A stretch of 52,748 nt of DNA, taken from positions 1-52,748 of the forward strand of contig JAFECS010000006.1 in NCBI GenBank assembly GCA_018241965.1, given 5' to 3'. A model generated the notes under the pieces. It worked only from the letters and a program-made list of their open reading frames with translations. It was not told the origin of the DNA and searched no databases. Made by a program: the position numbers and the translations under genes. Positions 17,405 through 27,142 of the stretch are shown piece after piece; positions within the stretch are counted from its first letter, which is position 1, and each line of letters begins with the position of its first letter. The stretch is from Pseudomonadota bacterium. Lineage in GTDB: Bacteria > Pseudomonadota > Gammaproteobacteria > Berkiellales > Berkiellaceae.

Positions 17405-18781
17405 TTAATGCCCTATACCACCACCCGGAATAAGGTTTTGCATACCCTTCACACCACGCATCATGCGTTCCAGGCCACCTTTCTTAGAGATCTTTTTCAT
17501 CATTTTTTGCATTTGGGTAAATTGCTTGAGTACACGGTTCACATCTTGGATGGTGGTACCCGAACCGTTGGCAATACGGCGCTTACGCGAACCTTGAATA
17601 ACCAGTGGGCGTTTACGCTCTTTGCGGGTCATGGAATTTATGATGGCCAACATTTGATCTAAAGATTTGTCATTAGCACGAGCTTTGGCTTCTGCCGGTA
17701 TTGCAGACATCCCCGGCATTTTATCCATCATACTGGCTAACCCGCCCATATTCTTCATTTGAACTAATTGAGAGCGGAAATCTTCTAAATCGAATTCTTT
17801 ACCTTTACTGAGTTTCTTGGCGAGCCTATCAGCTTCTTGTTTATCGACTTTACGTTCCAGCTCTTCAACCAGCGATAAAATATCGCCCATACCCAAAATA
17901 CGCGAAGCAGCTCTGTCTGGGTAAAATGGCTCAAGGGCTTCTATTTTTTCCCCCATCCCCACAAATTTAACGGGTTTTCCGCCGGTAATTTGGCGAATGG
18001 ATAAAATAGCGCCACCTCTGGCATCCCCATCTAACTTAGTGACTATCACCCCGGTTAAAGAAAGTGCATCGTTAAAAGCTTTTGCTGTTTTGGCAGCATC
18101 TTGGCCCATCATCCCGTCCACCACAAACAGGGTTTCAACAGGATTGATGGCTTGGTGTATGTGCTTAATTTCTTGCATCATCGCATCATCGATGTGCAAA
18201 CGACCTGCGGTATCGATAATGATCACATCGACAAACTGTTTCTTTGCTGCGTCGATGGCACTTTGGGCAATTTTAACCGGATCGCGCAATTCGCCATTTT
18301 CAAAAAAGCTAGCATCCACTTCTTTAGATAATGTTCTTAATTGATCAATAGCCGCCGGGCGATAGACGTCGGCACTGGCCAGCATCACTGATTTCTTTTG
18401 GCGCTCTTTAAGCCATTTAGCTAATTTTGCTGAGCTGGTGGTTTTACCCGAACCTTGCAAGCCTGCCATCAATACAACCGCTGGCGGCTGCATGGCTAAA
18501 TTTAATTCTGAGCACTCATCCCCCATTAGGTGGATAAGCTTATCGTTCACAATTTTAACTAATTGTTGTGCTGGGGTGAGGCTTTTACCAACCTCCACGC
18601 CTTGGGCACTTTCTTGGATTTCACCGAGAAAAGTATCAATAACTTCAAGCGCAACATCCGCTTCAAGCAGCGCTTCTCTGACTTCGCGCAATGTTTCTTT
18701 CATGTTCTCATCGGTAAGTTTGCCTCTACCGACAACATTGCGGAAAGTTCTACTTAATCTATCTGTTAAACTTTCAAACAT
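17405..18781 (-). CDS. ffh: signal recognition particle protein Ffh
   Basis: A 458-residue SRP54 GTPase. The N-domain, G-domain (GLQGSGKTTSSAKLA P-loop; DTAGRLHID; TKLDGDARGGA; GMGEK) and Met-rich M-domain (MKNMGGLASMMDKMPGM, then RKRRIANGSGT) are all in order. It binds 4.5S RNA and signal sequences and delivers ribosomes to FtsY. A normal length and clear AAAGGTG site support the start. It heads the operon that continues with rpsP. Confidence 0.98.
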   Translation of the reverse strand: MFESLTDRLSRTFRNVVGRGKLTDENMKETLREVREALLEADVALEVIDTFLGEIQESAQGVEVGKSLTPAQQLVKIVNDKLIHLMGDECSELNLAMQPPAVVLMAGLQGSGKTTSSAKLAKWLKERQKKSVMLASADVYRPAAIDQLRTLSKEVDASFFENGELRDPVKIAQSAIDAAKKQFVDVIIIDTAGRLHIDDAMMQEIKHIHQAINPVETLFVVDGMMGQDAAKTAKAFNDALSLTGVIVTKLDGDARGGAILSIRQITGGKPVKFVGMGEKIEALEPFYPDRAASRILGMGDILSLVEELERKVDKQEADRLAKKLSKGKEFDLEDFRSQLVQMKNMGGLASMMDKMPGMSAIPAEAKARANDKSLDQMLAIINSMTRKERKRPLVIQGSRKRRIANGSGTTIQDVNRVLKQFTQMQKMMKKISKKGGLERMMRGVKGMQNLIPGGGIGH

Positions 18782-18928
18782 GAAACACCTTTCTTGGAGT
18801 TAAAACGTGAACCTACTCAATTAAAACCATCGAGTTTTAAGATTGTCGCCAAGCATACCAAAACTTTGTCCCTATTTCTTCAGGTGACAACCTATGCGAT
18901 GATTCAAGGGTTGCAACAAGAAACGGCT

Positions 18929-19708
18929 ATGAATCTACAAACACTCGGCATATTTAGCATACTTTCTTACTTAGCGATTGCTTTTGTCCAAGGGTTACAC
19001 CTTTTTGGCAAACTCAAGACGGTGCGATCATGGTATTTCACGGGCTCTTTCTTTAGCCTGCTTGCGCACGGCTTTGTCTTATACAAATTAATCGATACCC
19101 CCATGGGCCAAAATATGGATTGGCTGATTATGCTATCGTTTACTTTGTGGTTGATGAATTTGCTCACGTTTATGATCTCAGTGCGTGCCCCCATGATGGA
19201 ATTATGTGTGCTGACCTACCCTTTGAGCGCGCTTATTTTAGGGTTAGGCTTATTCACCGGTCACCATGAAGCCTTAAGCAAAACGCCGCCCCAAGCGCTA
19301 ATGCATATTTTTATTTCCCTATTTGCCATGAGCCTTTTAACCTTGGCTTCTTTACAAGCCATTCTTTTAGCATTACAAAACACTCTTTTAAAACAACACC
19401 GCCCCAGCGTTATGTTGCGGATCTTGCCGCCCCTACAAACCATGGAAAGCATGTTATTTATTATTCTGTGGAGCGGGCTTATCTTCTTAAGCGCTTCGCT
19501 TTTAAGCGGGTTTTTCTTTTTATCCTGGCAAGAACATATTGCTTACCCTAAAACCATTTTGGCAATCATTGCTTGGATTTCTTTAGCCTTATTAATGATA
19601 GGGCGGGTTATTTTCGGATGGCGCGGCCCAACAGCTATTCGCTGGACCTTAAGTAGCACCATATTTGCAGTTTTATCTTATTTTGGCACCAAAGCGTTAC
19701 TACTCTAA
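18929..19708 (+). CDS. ypjD: CcsA/YpjD-type inner membrane protein
   Basis: A 259-residue polytopic protein with eight or so hydrophobic segments and the cytochrome c assembly (CcmC/CcsA/HemX-like) pattern, including conserved histidines in LLAHGFVLY, TGHHEAL and LMHIFISL. In many gammaproteobacteria this gene lies divergent from ffh and before a corB-like gene, exactly as here. The frame is open back to 18794, but the conserved start is MNLQTLGIF at 18929; an ATG at 18899 is the alternative. Its precise function is poorly defined in the family. Confidence 0.85.
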   Translation: MNLQTLGIFSILSYLAIAFVQGLHLFGKLKTVRSWYFTGSFFSLLAHGFVLYKLIDTPMGQNMDWLIMLSFTLWLMNLLTFMISVRAPMMELCVLTYPLSALILGLGLFTGHHEALSKTPPQALMHIFISLFAMSLLTLASLQAILLALQNTLLKQHRPSVMLRILPPLQTMESMLFIILWSGLIFLSASLLSGFFFLSWQEHIAYPKTILAIIAWISLALLMIGRVIFGWRGPTAIRWTLSSTIFAVLSYFGTKALLL

Positions 19709-19723
19709 AAAAGGAAAACACGG

Positions 19724-20989
19724 GTGGAAGGATCCCAAATTCAGATTTTAGCCATAACTCTTTTAATACTCACTTTGTTACTGGCTTTTTTCTCGCTCTC
19801 AGAAACGGGCATTTTATCTGTAAACCGCTATAGACTTAAACATCTGGCTAAAACCTCTAAAAGCGCAAGGCGAGTACAAAAACTATTAGAGCGCCCAGAT
19901 AGATTGCTTGGGGTGATACTACTTGGCAATACTTTTATTACCATCTCGGCCTCCTCTATCGCCACCTTACTTGGGGTTGAATTATGGGGAGAAAGGTTTG
20001 GCGTTATTATCGCCGACGTTATTATTACCATTGTGTTTTTAGTTTTTGCTGAAGTCTTTCCTAAAACTTTAGCCGCGCTATACCCAGAAAAAACCGCTTT
20101 ACCAACCTCGTTTGTATTACAAATCTTTCTGAAGGTATTTTATCCTTTAGTGTGGCTGGTGAATGCAGCCTCTAATACCCTCATTCGTCTTTGCGGGTTA
20201 TCGCTTTCAAGAGCAGATCAAGAAGGGATCTCCCCCGAAGAGCTTAGAACTGTGGTCCATGAAACCTCTGGGCGCATTCCCTCTAAACACCGCAAAATGC
20301 TGCTGAGTATTTTAGACTTAGAAAAAGTATGTGTAGAAGATATCATGATCCCACGTCATGATGTGGTAGGTATCGATGTAGAGAATGATTGGGATGCGAT
20401 TGTTGCCCAACTTGCTAATACCCAACATTCTTTTTTACCGGTTTACAATCAAGACATTAACAATACCATCGGCATTATTCATGCAAAAAAAGCGCTCCAT
20501 ATTATGCGCAATGAAGATTTTGATATGGATATGCTTAAAGAAAATCTGGATACCGCTTTCTTTATTCCCCAAAGCACTTCTCTTACCAATCAGTTAATTA
20601 ATTTCCAACAAAGCAAGCGCCGCTTTGCGATGGTGGTGGATGAATATGGCGATATTTTAGGGATTGTGACTTTAGAAGATATTTTAGAAGAAATCGTTGG
20701 CGAATTTACCACCAATATGGCTGCCGCTTACACTTCTATTCATTTGCAAGAAGATGGCTCTTACCTCGTGGAAGCCAGCACCACCATTCGCGAATTTAAT
20801 CATATCGCCCCCTGGAAACTTCCCCTGCATGGACCAAAAACCGTGAATGGCTTAGTGATTGAGCAATTACAAACCATTCCTGAAGTGGGCACCTGTTGCT
20901 TGATTGGCGGCAATATCCCCATCGAGGTAGTGCAGGTGCAAGATAGTCGTATTAAAACGATTAAAGTTTTGCCGCCCTTAAAGAAATAA
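19724..20989 (+). CDS. corB: CNNM/CorB-type transporter with CBS domains (HlyC/CorC family)
   Basis: A 421-residue protein in the DUF21-CBS-CBS-CorC_HlyC order. The N-terminal membrane part begins with several hydrophobic helices (FFSLSETGILSVNRYRLKHL), the CBS pair spans about residues 205-325 (VEDIMIPRHDVVGID ... GDILGIVTLEDILEEIVGE), and the C-terminal CorC domain follows (YLVEASTTIREFN). Implicated in magnesium or cobalt efflux and linked to CorA in enterobacteria. The start is a GTG with AAAAGGAAA upstream, 16 bases after ypjD. Confidence 0.92.
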   Translation: MEGSQIQILAITLLILTLLLAFFSLSETGILSVNRYRLKHLAKTSKSARRVQKLLERPDRLLGVILLGNTFITISASSIATLLGVELWGERFGVIIADVIITIVFLVFAEVFPKTLAALYPEKTALPTSFVLQIFLKVFYPLVWLVNAASNTLIRLCGLSLSRADQEGISPEELRTVVHETSGRIPSKHRKMLLSILDLEKVCVEDIMIPRHDVVGIDVENDWDAIVAQLANTQHSFLPVYNQDINNTIGIIHAKKALHIMRNEDFDMDMLKENLDTAFFIPQSTSLTNQLINFQQSKRRFAMVVDEYGDILGIVTLEDILEEIVGEFTTNMAAAYTSIHLQEDGSYLVEASTTIREFNHIAPWKLPLHGPKTVNGLVIEQLQTIPEVGTCCLIGGNIPIEVVQVQDSRIKTIKVLPPLKK

Positions 20990-21031
20990 AAAATAAAGAA
21001 TATCGTTATTGGTTATTGAAGGGATTGACTG

Positions 21032-24000
21032 ATGCTAGAGCCTCAATTGGGAGGGCGTAAGCCACATTTTGTTCATACGATCGATGATGCTTGGAAAGCT
21101 ATTAATATAAAGCAATTCTCCAAGGCGCACGATCTCTTAAAGAAAATTATTCCCTATGAAAAAGAGCTTCATAAAGTTACCCTCAAACGCTTCAAAACGG
21201 GCATGGCAAGATGCTTGGCAGCATTCGGTGATAAACCTGCTGCTATTGAACAATATCGTGCTATTCCAGATTGGGACAAAGACGATGGCGTCTTATTTAG
21301 TTTAGGCATATGTTATACAGAATTAAATCAACATGATGATGCCATTTCTTGTTACCAGAAAATGCAGGATAGCGATCATAACCCCGACGCCCTTTTGGCT
21401 ATTGGACGCGCATATGGGAATAAAAAAGATTTGAAAAAAGCCTTATCTCATTTTGACAGGGCCTTAGCATTAAAGCAAAAAGAGGATAGAAATGTTCAAC
21501 GTAAAAAACGGGTCACGGTCAGAGAAATTTTATTAGCAAAAGCACGCGTTTATCAGGATCAGGAATATTATCGTCAAGCACTGGATACATATCGTGAGAT
21601 TACCAGCTGGAAACAAGATGTCCAAATTCGCGTTGGCATCGCCAGATGCTATCAACAGATGCATCGTTTTGAAGATGCTTTAGCCGAGTTTGATGAAGCA
21701 GTGGGAAAAGGGGATGATAAATTAGCACTCACTGGAAAGGCACACTGTTATGAAGCGATGAAATTGTTTTCTGTTGCGCTTGAAACCTTTAGAAGCATCG
21801 CAGGATGGCGCGATAGCAAAGAGACGGCCTTAGGCGTTGCTCACTGCTTGGTAAACTTAAAAAGATATGATGAAGCCATTGAAAAATTTAAATATGTCAA
21901 GAATTATCGGCAGGATCCACAAGCGCTTAGCGGAATGGCATATTGTTACATTGACATGGAAAAATTTGATGATGCCATTAGCACATTTGAGTCAATTCAA
22001 GGATGGCAAAAGGATAAGTCAGCTCTTTTAGGACTTGCCAAGTGTTATGAAAAAATGGGGCGTGCACAACAGGCCGAAAAGCACTTTATGCAAATTCCAG
22101 GATGGCAAACCGATCCTGTTGTATTAACTTGCTTGGGACGATTTTTTCAAGAACGTGGTGATGCCAGAAAATCAAGAGCATATCTGCGGAAAATTCCGCA
22201 ATGGGAGCATAATAAACAGGCGTTGATGGGCATTGCGCATGCTTATCAAACAGATAAGCGCTATCATGACGCGATTGAAACGCTTCAAAAGATCCCTCAG
22301 GGTGAAAACGATCCTTACGTATTATTGTGCCTTGGGCGCTGTCAGGAAGAGATGGCAGATCATCAAAGTGCGATTGCAACCTTTTTACGTATTCCCTATT
22401 TAAATCAATTTACAGAAGGTTTAGTGGCGCTAGCTCGTTGTTATGAAGAATGTGGTGAGTATGAGAAGACGATTGAAACCTTTAAGCGGATCCCGCGTTG
22501 GGAAAAAAGCAAAACCGCTTTGCTGGGATTAGGTCGCTGTTATCAATTAATGGGGCGTTATGAAGACACTCTGGCATGTTTTAGAAAGATCCCAGACTGG
22601 GAACACGACTCTGAGGCGCTGTTAAGTATTGCGCATGCTTTGTCAGATATGGAGCACTATGATGAAGCAGTCAAAACCTATCATTCCCTTAAAAACTGGG
22701 AGAAGAATAAATCTGCGCTGCTTGGATTAGCCATTACCTATGAGAAAATGGGAAATTATCAGGCTGCAGAAACCACATTAAAGAAAATACCTCGCTATCA
22801 GCAAGATAGAGAAGCTTTATTAGGTTTAGGGTGCTGCTATAGCCAGATGGGGGATATCTCAAAAGCGCAGAAGGCTTTTAATGCCATTCAAGCAAGCGAA
22901 AATGACAGAGAAGTACAGATCTCTATTGCACGTAGTTATGTTTTGTTAGGGCAATACGATTTGGCAATTAATCATTACCGTCAAATCTTAGCGCATGATG
23001 GCTGGCAGCAGGATAAACAAGCATTACTCGGGATGGGCAGCTGTTTTGTTGAAATGGGTCGATATGATGATGCAGTCAAGTGCTATACCAGTGTGTATGA
23101 TTATAAGCACGATCGATCTGCCTTATTACACTTAGCTATATGCTATGAGAAAATGGAGCGCTATGATTTAGCGTTGGAAACTTATGCTCAAATTTCTAAC
23201 GGTGCCTCAGATAAAAAAGTGCTATTAAGTTTATCAATTTGCTACCAGGGTATGGGTGATTTTGAAAATGCGCAAGCAATATTGAAGCAAATTTATCATT
23301 GGGAAGAAGATCGTCAGGTAATATATGCTCTAGGACGCTTGCATGGTGAAAAAGGAGACCATTTAGAAGCACTAAGATGGTTTACCTCTATTGCGCAATG
23401 GGAAAATGACAGGATCGTATTATTAGCCCTAGCTTGCTGCTATGAGGCAATGGGCAAGTATGATCTTGCTCTTTCTATGTACGGCAAGATACCGCAGTTA
23501 AACCAAGATAGGGAAGCATTACTGAATAAAGCACGATGCTTCGAGAGAATGAAACGTCTTGACGATGCCATCGCCACCTTGCAAACCATTCCACATGGAA
23601 ATAATAAACAAGTACAATTGGCCCTTGCGCGCTGTTATCAAGATCGCGGGGAATATAAACAAGCCATTAAACAATACCAGATAATCGAAAACTATGAACA
23701 AGATAGACTGGCTTTACTGGGTTTGGGCAGATGCTATCAAGAAATGAAGCAATATGAACAAGCCGAAACTTGCTTTAAGCGCATTCCAGGATGGGAAAAA
23801 GATAAGGAAGTCTTGTTAGCGCGAGCAATGCTATTTGCAAAACAAGGCAAAGAAGAAACATCGTTGTGTTTTCAAGATCTCTTGTTTATGTTTCCGCATT
23901 ATTTTTTTGCGCACTTAAGCACATTGATGTATGAAAAACACCGCTTACCGCGTGATTTAGTACAAACGCAATTTAGAGATCTAATCGCCTCTCACCCCAC

Positions 24001-25165
24001 TTACGAACCAGTTTATTATCAGCTTTGCCATTACTTAGCTGAAAAAGGAATGTTATTAGAACAAATCCTCATTGATGGAATAGCTCGTTTTCCATTTAGT
24101 GCAAGATTATATGTACTGCAAGCATTGCAAGCATTTGCAGACGGAAAGTCTGAGACAGCTTTGGATATGTTGATTAAAAATGCCGAGCAATTTCCTTATC
24201 ATGTTAGTACTAAGGTAGAATTGATACGATATTATCTTTCTAAGGGAGAAATGACGAAGGCAAGAAAAGTAGAGGCAGAATGTAAAGTAAAATTTGCCGG
24301 ACACCATAAAGTAATAAAATATATCAATTTTTTATTCCGACTAGCGAGTCTAATAAACAAATTAGGATTTCTTCCTTTTGTGGTGGATGATGAAGTTGAG
24401 CATACAGCTATTACTTTGCCTGTTGTTCTCCCAGAAGGACATTATTTAACTGGCGATGCGATTGCTTATTTATTGTTGAACAAAACAATCCCTCATCAGG
24501 ACTATCAAATTATTTCGCCCCAGACTACGTTATCCCAGGCGGCGCTACTTCAGAAATTCACCCTTGAAACAGTCTGTGGGAATAGTGAGGGAGATCTTTA
24601 TGATCCTTTGGGCTGTGGCTTACAAGATATACAAGAAAAACGCTTGCGTTTTGTCGGGCATGCAAATGTACGTTTACAAGAAGATCCCTTTAACATTATT
24701 CGTGCCATAGAATATATGAGCCATGGTTTTAAACCCGATGCAGAGTTAGAACATGCCTTGGCAACTTGGCCTGGTTGCCCGGTGGAGCATCAAGAACAGT
24801 TTACAGTCAAGATGGAAGCATTGCTTGCGCGTTCACTAAAGAAAGATCTCATTATCCTGCTGGCCCAAGTGCATCAGCTTGATAAAAAGATTGAAGCGCT
24901 AATGGGTAAACCCTTAAACCATTTTATGGACAGTCAAGATGCGGCTGTTTCTCTAAGAGCACAAATTATTCGAGCCAATCCCAGAAAAGCGCAGGACTAT
25001 GCCAAAGAAGCCATCTTCCGCTCAGCACTGGATCTGGCCTCTAATACCTGTTATACCCCAGCATTCCAGGCTGTTGGGCAAACAGCAAATGAGGATTCTC
25101 TGGTGTTGGCTCCCCCGAGAAAACAACTTTCCGTGAGAAAAAGCAAATGGCTAGCAGGAGATTAG
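21032..25165 (+). CDS. giant TPR-repeat protein with a degenerate poly(A)-polymerase/CCA-transferase-like C-terminal domain
   Basis: A 1377-residue protein. Residues about 45-960 are some 27 tandem tetratricopeptide repeats with the recurring pattern ALLGLGRCYxxMGxYxxAxxxFxxIPxW (period 34), giving a long superhelical binding scaffold. From about residue 1130 the sequence changes: HYLTGDAIAYLLL near 1136, DYQII near 1156, DPLGCGLQDIQEKRLRFVG near 1190 and QEDPFNIIRAIEYM near 1215. This follows the order of class II tRNA nucleotidyltransferase/PcnB proteins (GGxVRDLLLG, DxD, DPFGGxxDLxxxxLRxIG, REDPxRxLRAxRF). The catalytic GG-x-R-D and the second aspartate of DxD are replaced, so the domain is probably inactive or changed in role. 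No signal peptide. AAGGG precedes the ATG. TPR scaffolds are common among Legionella-type effectors. Confidence 0.8.
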   Translation: MLEPQLGGRKPHFVHTIDDAWKAINIKQFSKAHDLLKKIIPYEKELHKVTLKRFKTGMARCLAAFGDKPAAIEQYRAIPDWDKDDGVLFSLGICYTELNQHDDAISCYQKMQDSDHNPDALLAIGRAYGNKKDLKKALSHFDRALALKQKEDRNVQRKKRVTVREILLAKARVYQDQEYYRQALDTYREITSWKQDVQIRVGIARCYQQMHRFEDALAEFDEAVGKGDDKLALTGKAHCYEAMKLFSVALETFRSIAGWRDSKETALGVAHCLVNLKRYDEAIEKFKYVKNYRQDPQALSGMAYCYIDMEKFDDAISTFESIQGWQKDKSALLGLAKCYEKMGRAQQAEKHFMQIPGWQTDPVVLTCLGRFFQERGDARKSRAYLRKIPQWEHNKQALMGIAHAYQTDKRYHDAIETLQKIPQGENDPYVLLCLGRCQEEMADHQSAIATFLRIPYLNQFTEGLVALARCYEECGEYEKTIETFKRIPRWEKSKTALLGLGRCYQLMGRYEDTLACFRKIPDWEHDSEALLSIAHALSDMEHYDEAVKTYHSLKNWEKNKSALLGLAITYEKMGNYQAAETTLKKIPRYQQDREALLGLGCCYSQMGDISKAQKAFNAIQASENDREVQISIARSYVLLGQYDLAINHYRQILAHDGWQQDKQALLGMGSCFVEMGRYDDAVKCYTSVYDYKHDRSALLHLAICYEKMERYDLALETYAQISNGASDKKVLLSLSICYQGMGDFENAQAILKQIYHWEEDRQVIYALGRLHGEKGDHLEALRWFTSIAQWENDRIVLLALACCYEAMGKYDLALSMYGKIPQLNQDREALLNKARCFERMKRLDDAIATLQTIPHGNNKQVQLALARCYQDRGEYKQAIKQYQIIENYEQDRLALLGLGRCYQEMKQYEQAETCFKRIPGWEKDKEVLLARAMLFAKQGKEETSLCFQDLLFMFPHYFFAHLSTLMYEKHRLPRDLVQTQFRDLIASHPTYEPVYYQLCHYLAEKGMLLEQILIDGIARFPFSARLYVLQALQAFADGKSETALDMLIKNAEQFPYHVSTKVELIRYYLSKGEMTKARKVEAECKVKFAGHHKVIKYINFLFRLASLINKLGFLPFVVDDEVEHTAITLPVVLPEGHYLTGDAIAYLLLNKTIPHQDYQIISPQTTLSQAALLQKFTLETVCGNSEGDLYDPLGCGLQDIQEKRLRFVGHANVRLQEDPFNIIRAIEYMSHGFKPDAELEHALATWPGCPVEHQEQFTVKMEALLARSLKKDLIILLAQVHQLDKKIEALMGKPLNHFMDSQDAAVSLRAQIIRANPRKAQDYAKEAIFRSALDLASNTCYTPAFQAVGQTANEDSLVLAPPRKQLSVRKSKWLAGD

Positions 25166-25177
25166 AACGAGCACACT

Positions 25178-25741
25178 TTAGTAGACTTTTTTAAAGTAAG
25201 GCAATTTAGCCTCAACCGGAAAGAATTTTTTAAGATTCTCTACCGTTTTAAAATTACTAATGCCAAAAGGTGCATATTTTGCCTTTTGGCCTTGCCAGGT
25301 CATCCCTTCATTTGAATAATCAATTTCATGCCAATCGCGGCCAATGATGTGCGAAGTATTTTCATCAAAGGCTGCAATATTTTTTATATCATATTCAGCC
25401 GGCACGCTTTGCAAGTAAGTTGCCATGAGTTCCGCTTGGTGCAAAGGCACCCCTCTTGATTGGATGGCAAATAAAAGCTCTAGCGTTGTTTTGGGAAGCG
25501 TTTTCATTAAACTTTGTAAGGCACTAAAATCTTTAGCATCAGCTGTGTTCAAATAGGCAATTAACTGTGTTACTTGCTGGGTGGTTAATTTCATTTTAGG
25601 CTGAGGTTGATCATGGCGTGAAACCAGTATGGGCATTAAACTTTGCCATTCTTTGGGGAGGTTTTGATCAAAGGAGAATGCGCTCGAACTCATGAACATG
25701 AATAGGGCGGTAATAGTAAATTTTTTGATTTGGTTAAGCAT
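25178..25741 (-). CDS. secreted protein of unknown function, 187 aa
   Basis: Not recognised. A clear Sec signal peptide (basic MLNQIKK, a hydrophobic core ITALFMFM, cleavage about SSSAFS-F at residue 23) is followed by a soluble domain of about 164 residues without cysteines. GGAAG lies 8 bases before the ATG. It is convergent with the TPR gene with 12 bases between their stops and stands alone on its strand, likely periplasmic or exported. Confidence 0.75.
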   Translation of the reverse strand: MLNQIKKFTITALFMFMSSSAFSFDQNLPKEWQSLMPILVSRHDQPQPKMKLTTQQVTQLIAYLNTADAKDFSALQSLMKTLPKTTLELLFAIQSRGVPLHQAELMATYLQSVPAEYDIKNIAAFDENTSHIIGRDWHEIDYSNEGMTWQGQKAKYAPFGISNFKTVENLKKFFPVEAKLPYFKKVY

Positions 25742-25808
25742 GGGTTACTTCCACTCACTTTTAGGGCAATCAAATTATAATCAAAGCCACAAAAAAAGGT
25801 AGCATTTA

Positions 25809-25845
25809 TTTCTAATAGGTGAGGCACTGCCTCACCTATTAGAAA
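25809..25845. repeat. near-perfect 37-bp palindrome
   Basis: TTTCTAATAGGTGAGGCA, one base, then its exact reverse complement. It lies 64 bases upstream of the start of the secreted-protein gene on the minus strand. No T-run of terminator type follows on either side, so it may be an operator or an intergenic repeat rather than a terminator. Confidence 0.75.
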
Positions 25846-25888
25846 AGCTACTTATTTTATTTCAAGTTCGCTACCTTCTTTCACCCTT

Positions 25889-26020
25889 CACCCTAACCTA
25901 CTGTTCATGATATTCCCCTCATCCGGCCGTTGGCCACCTTCTCCCTCAAGGGGAGAAGGAAAGAAACAAATTTTGGATCTGATTCCCTCTCCCCTTGTGG
26001 GAGAGGGTTAGGGTGAGGGG
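25889..26020. repeat. composite REP-like palindromic element
   Basis: CACCCTAACC (25889-25898) is the exact reverse complement of GGTTAGGGTG (26006-26015). Inside lie two smaller hairpins: CCTTCTCCC with GGGAGAAGG (25937-25959) and CCCTCTCCC with GGGAGAGGG (25985-26007). The CCCTCATCCGGCC...CTTCTCCC type of sequence is a widespread bacterial intergenic repeat. Confidence 0.8.
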
Positions 26021-26063
26021 AGTTTAATTCTACCCTATGTCTTTCTGATAATTTTATGTTTCA

Positions 26064-26147
26064 TCGGCCACGGTAGTGGCCGCATATATTAGCCCCGCGT
26101 GACGCTTCCTGCGTAGCCAACGGCTACGCAGGAAGCGGAGCGTGGGG
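26064..26147. repeat. second palindromic cluster
   Basis: GCTTCCTGCGTAGCC (26104-26118), loop AAC, then its exact 15-base reverse complement (26122-26136), flanked by CCCCGCG and GCGTGGGG as partial outer arms; a smaller GGCCAC/GTGGCC hairpin lies just before it at about 26066-26081. With the two elements before it, this accounts for most of the 550-base gap 25742-26290; the remainder up to 26290 is GC-rich then AT-rich sequence in which I see no gene. Confidence 0.75.
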
Positions 26148-26290
26148 AAAAGCAACACCCCTTCCTCCCAAAGCCGCGGCAGCGGCGGAGCGGGTTTGGT
26201 TCTTAGCATATTCTTGATTTTTGTTTTGAATATCGATACGATTATTTTTTCATGACAATAGCTTTTAATTTTTTTTCAGTGGAAGACAGC

Positions 26291-27142
26291 ATGTTTAAGA
26301 AAATTATTACTTCGTTAATATTCTTTTCTGGGATCACTACCTCACTTCACGCCCAACACCTAAAAGAAATCGATTTAAAAAATAACAAATGTGCTGTGGA
26401 TTTCACAAAACATGTCAATGCGAATAACAACCAGTGCCTTCGTTTAGTAACGGTTGGTAATTTGCTGACCCATCCTGAAGAATTAATTATTTATCTTCAT
26501 GGTGATTATGGGGTGGGTGGCGCAAGTTACATGAGCACCATTGGATCACACTTTACAAAATCCAACCGAATGCATATTGCGCTTATCCGCCCTGGGTATT
26601 TTGATGATGCCGGTAATTTTTCAACAGGCAATTCTCTTGGCGTGACCAGCACCAAAATCGCCGGCAGATTAGATAACTACACTCGCGAGAATATCGACAT
26701 TATTGGCCAAGCGATTACCAACTTAAAAAACCATTATCAACCCAAAAAATTATTACTTGTTGGCCATTCTGGTGGCGCGGCGCTTGCTGCCCTACTTTTA
26801 AATGAATATCCTAAACTTGCTGATGGCGCGCTGTTAATCAACTGCCCTTGTGATGTAAAACACTGGCGGCCAGACTGGGAAAAGAGCTTATCCCCTATTG
26901 AGCATGTTAATAACATTCCCTCGAACGCTAAAATTGTTGTGCTTAATGGCGCAAATGATGATGTTGTATGGCCTGAGTTGGGCAAAGCTTATGCTGAAGA
27001 ATTAGCGAAGCATGGCGTCGATGTGAAGTTTTATATGGGATTGGGTATGGGGCATAATTTGAGTGATAAAGCGACAAGGGAAGGCGTGATGAGTGGGGTT
27101 AAAGAGTTTTTTGAGTTAGGAAGGTCAAATGATCTGGCTTGA
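26291..27142 (+). CDS. secreted alpha/beta hydrolase
   Basis: A 283-residue protein with a signal peptide (MFKKIITSLIFFSGITTSLHAQ) followed by an alpha/beta hydrolase fold: ELIIYLHGDYG (oxyanion strand), the nucleophile elbow LLVGHSGGAALAAL, a NGANDDVVWP acid loop and GMGHNLSD with the probable catalytic histidine. Four cysteines are in the secreted part. The substrate (ester, peptide or lipid) is unknown. The start ATG at 26291 has GGAAG 5 to 7 bases upstream and gives the proper signal peptide; an upstream in-frame ATG at 26252 is less likely. Overlaps the next gene by 14 bases. Confidence 0.85.
   Translation: MFKKIITSLIFFSGITTSLHAQHLKEIDLKNNKCAVDFTKHVNANNNQCLRLVTVGNLLTHPEELIIYLHGDYGVGGASYMSTIGSHFTKSNRMHIALIRPGYFDDAGNFSTGNSLGVTSTKIAGRLDNYTRENIDIIGQAITNLKNHYQPKKLLLVGHSGGAALAALLLNEYPKLADGALLINCPCDVKHWRPDWEKSLSPIEHVNNIPSNAKIVVLNGANDDVVWPELGKAYAEELAKHGVDVKFYMGLGMGHNLSDKATREGVMSGVKEFFELGRSNDLA

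Noticed and set aside
17997..18344. 115-codon frame opposite ffh
   Set aside because: It is the complement of the highly conserved Ffh GTPase domain; there is no independent support.
21100..23950. Tandem repetition suggesting a CRISPR array
   Set aside because: The repetition is at the protein level with a period of about 102 bases and diverged DNA; it is a TPR coding region. No array of short identical repeats with unique spacers is found in the window.
25178..25845. The 37-base palindrome as a terminator
   Set aside because: It is upstream of the only nearby minus-strand gene and lacks a following T-run on either strand; an operator or repeat is more likely.
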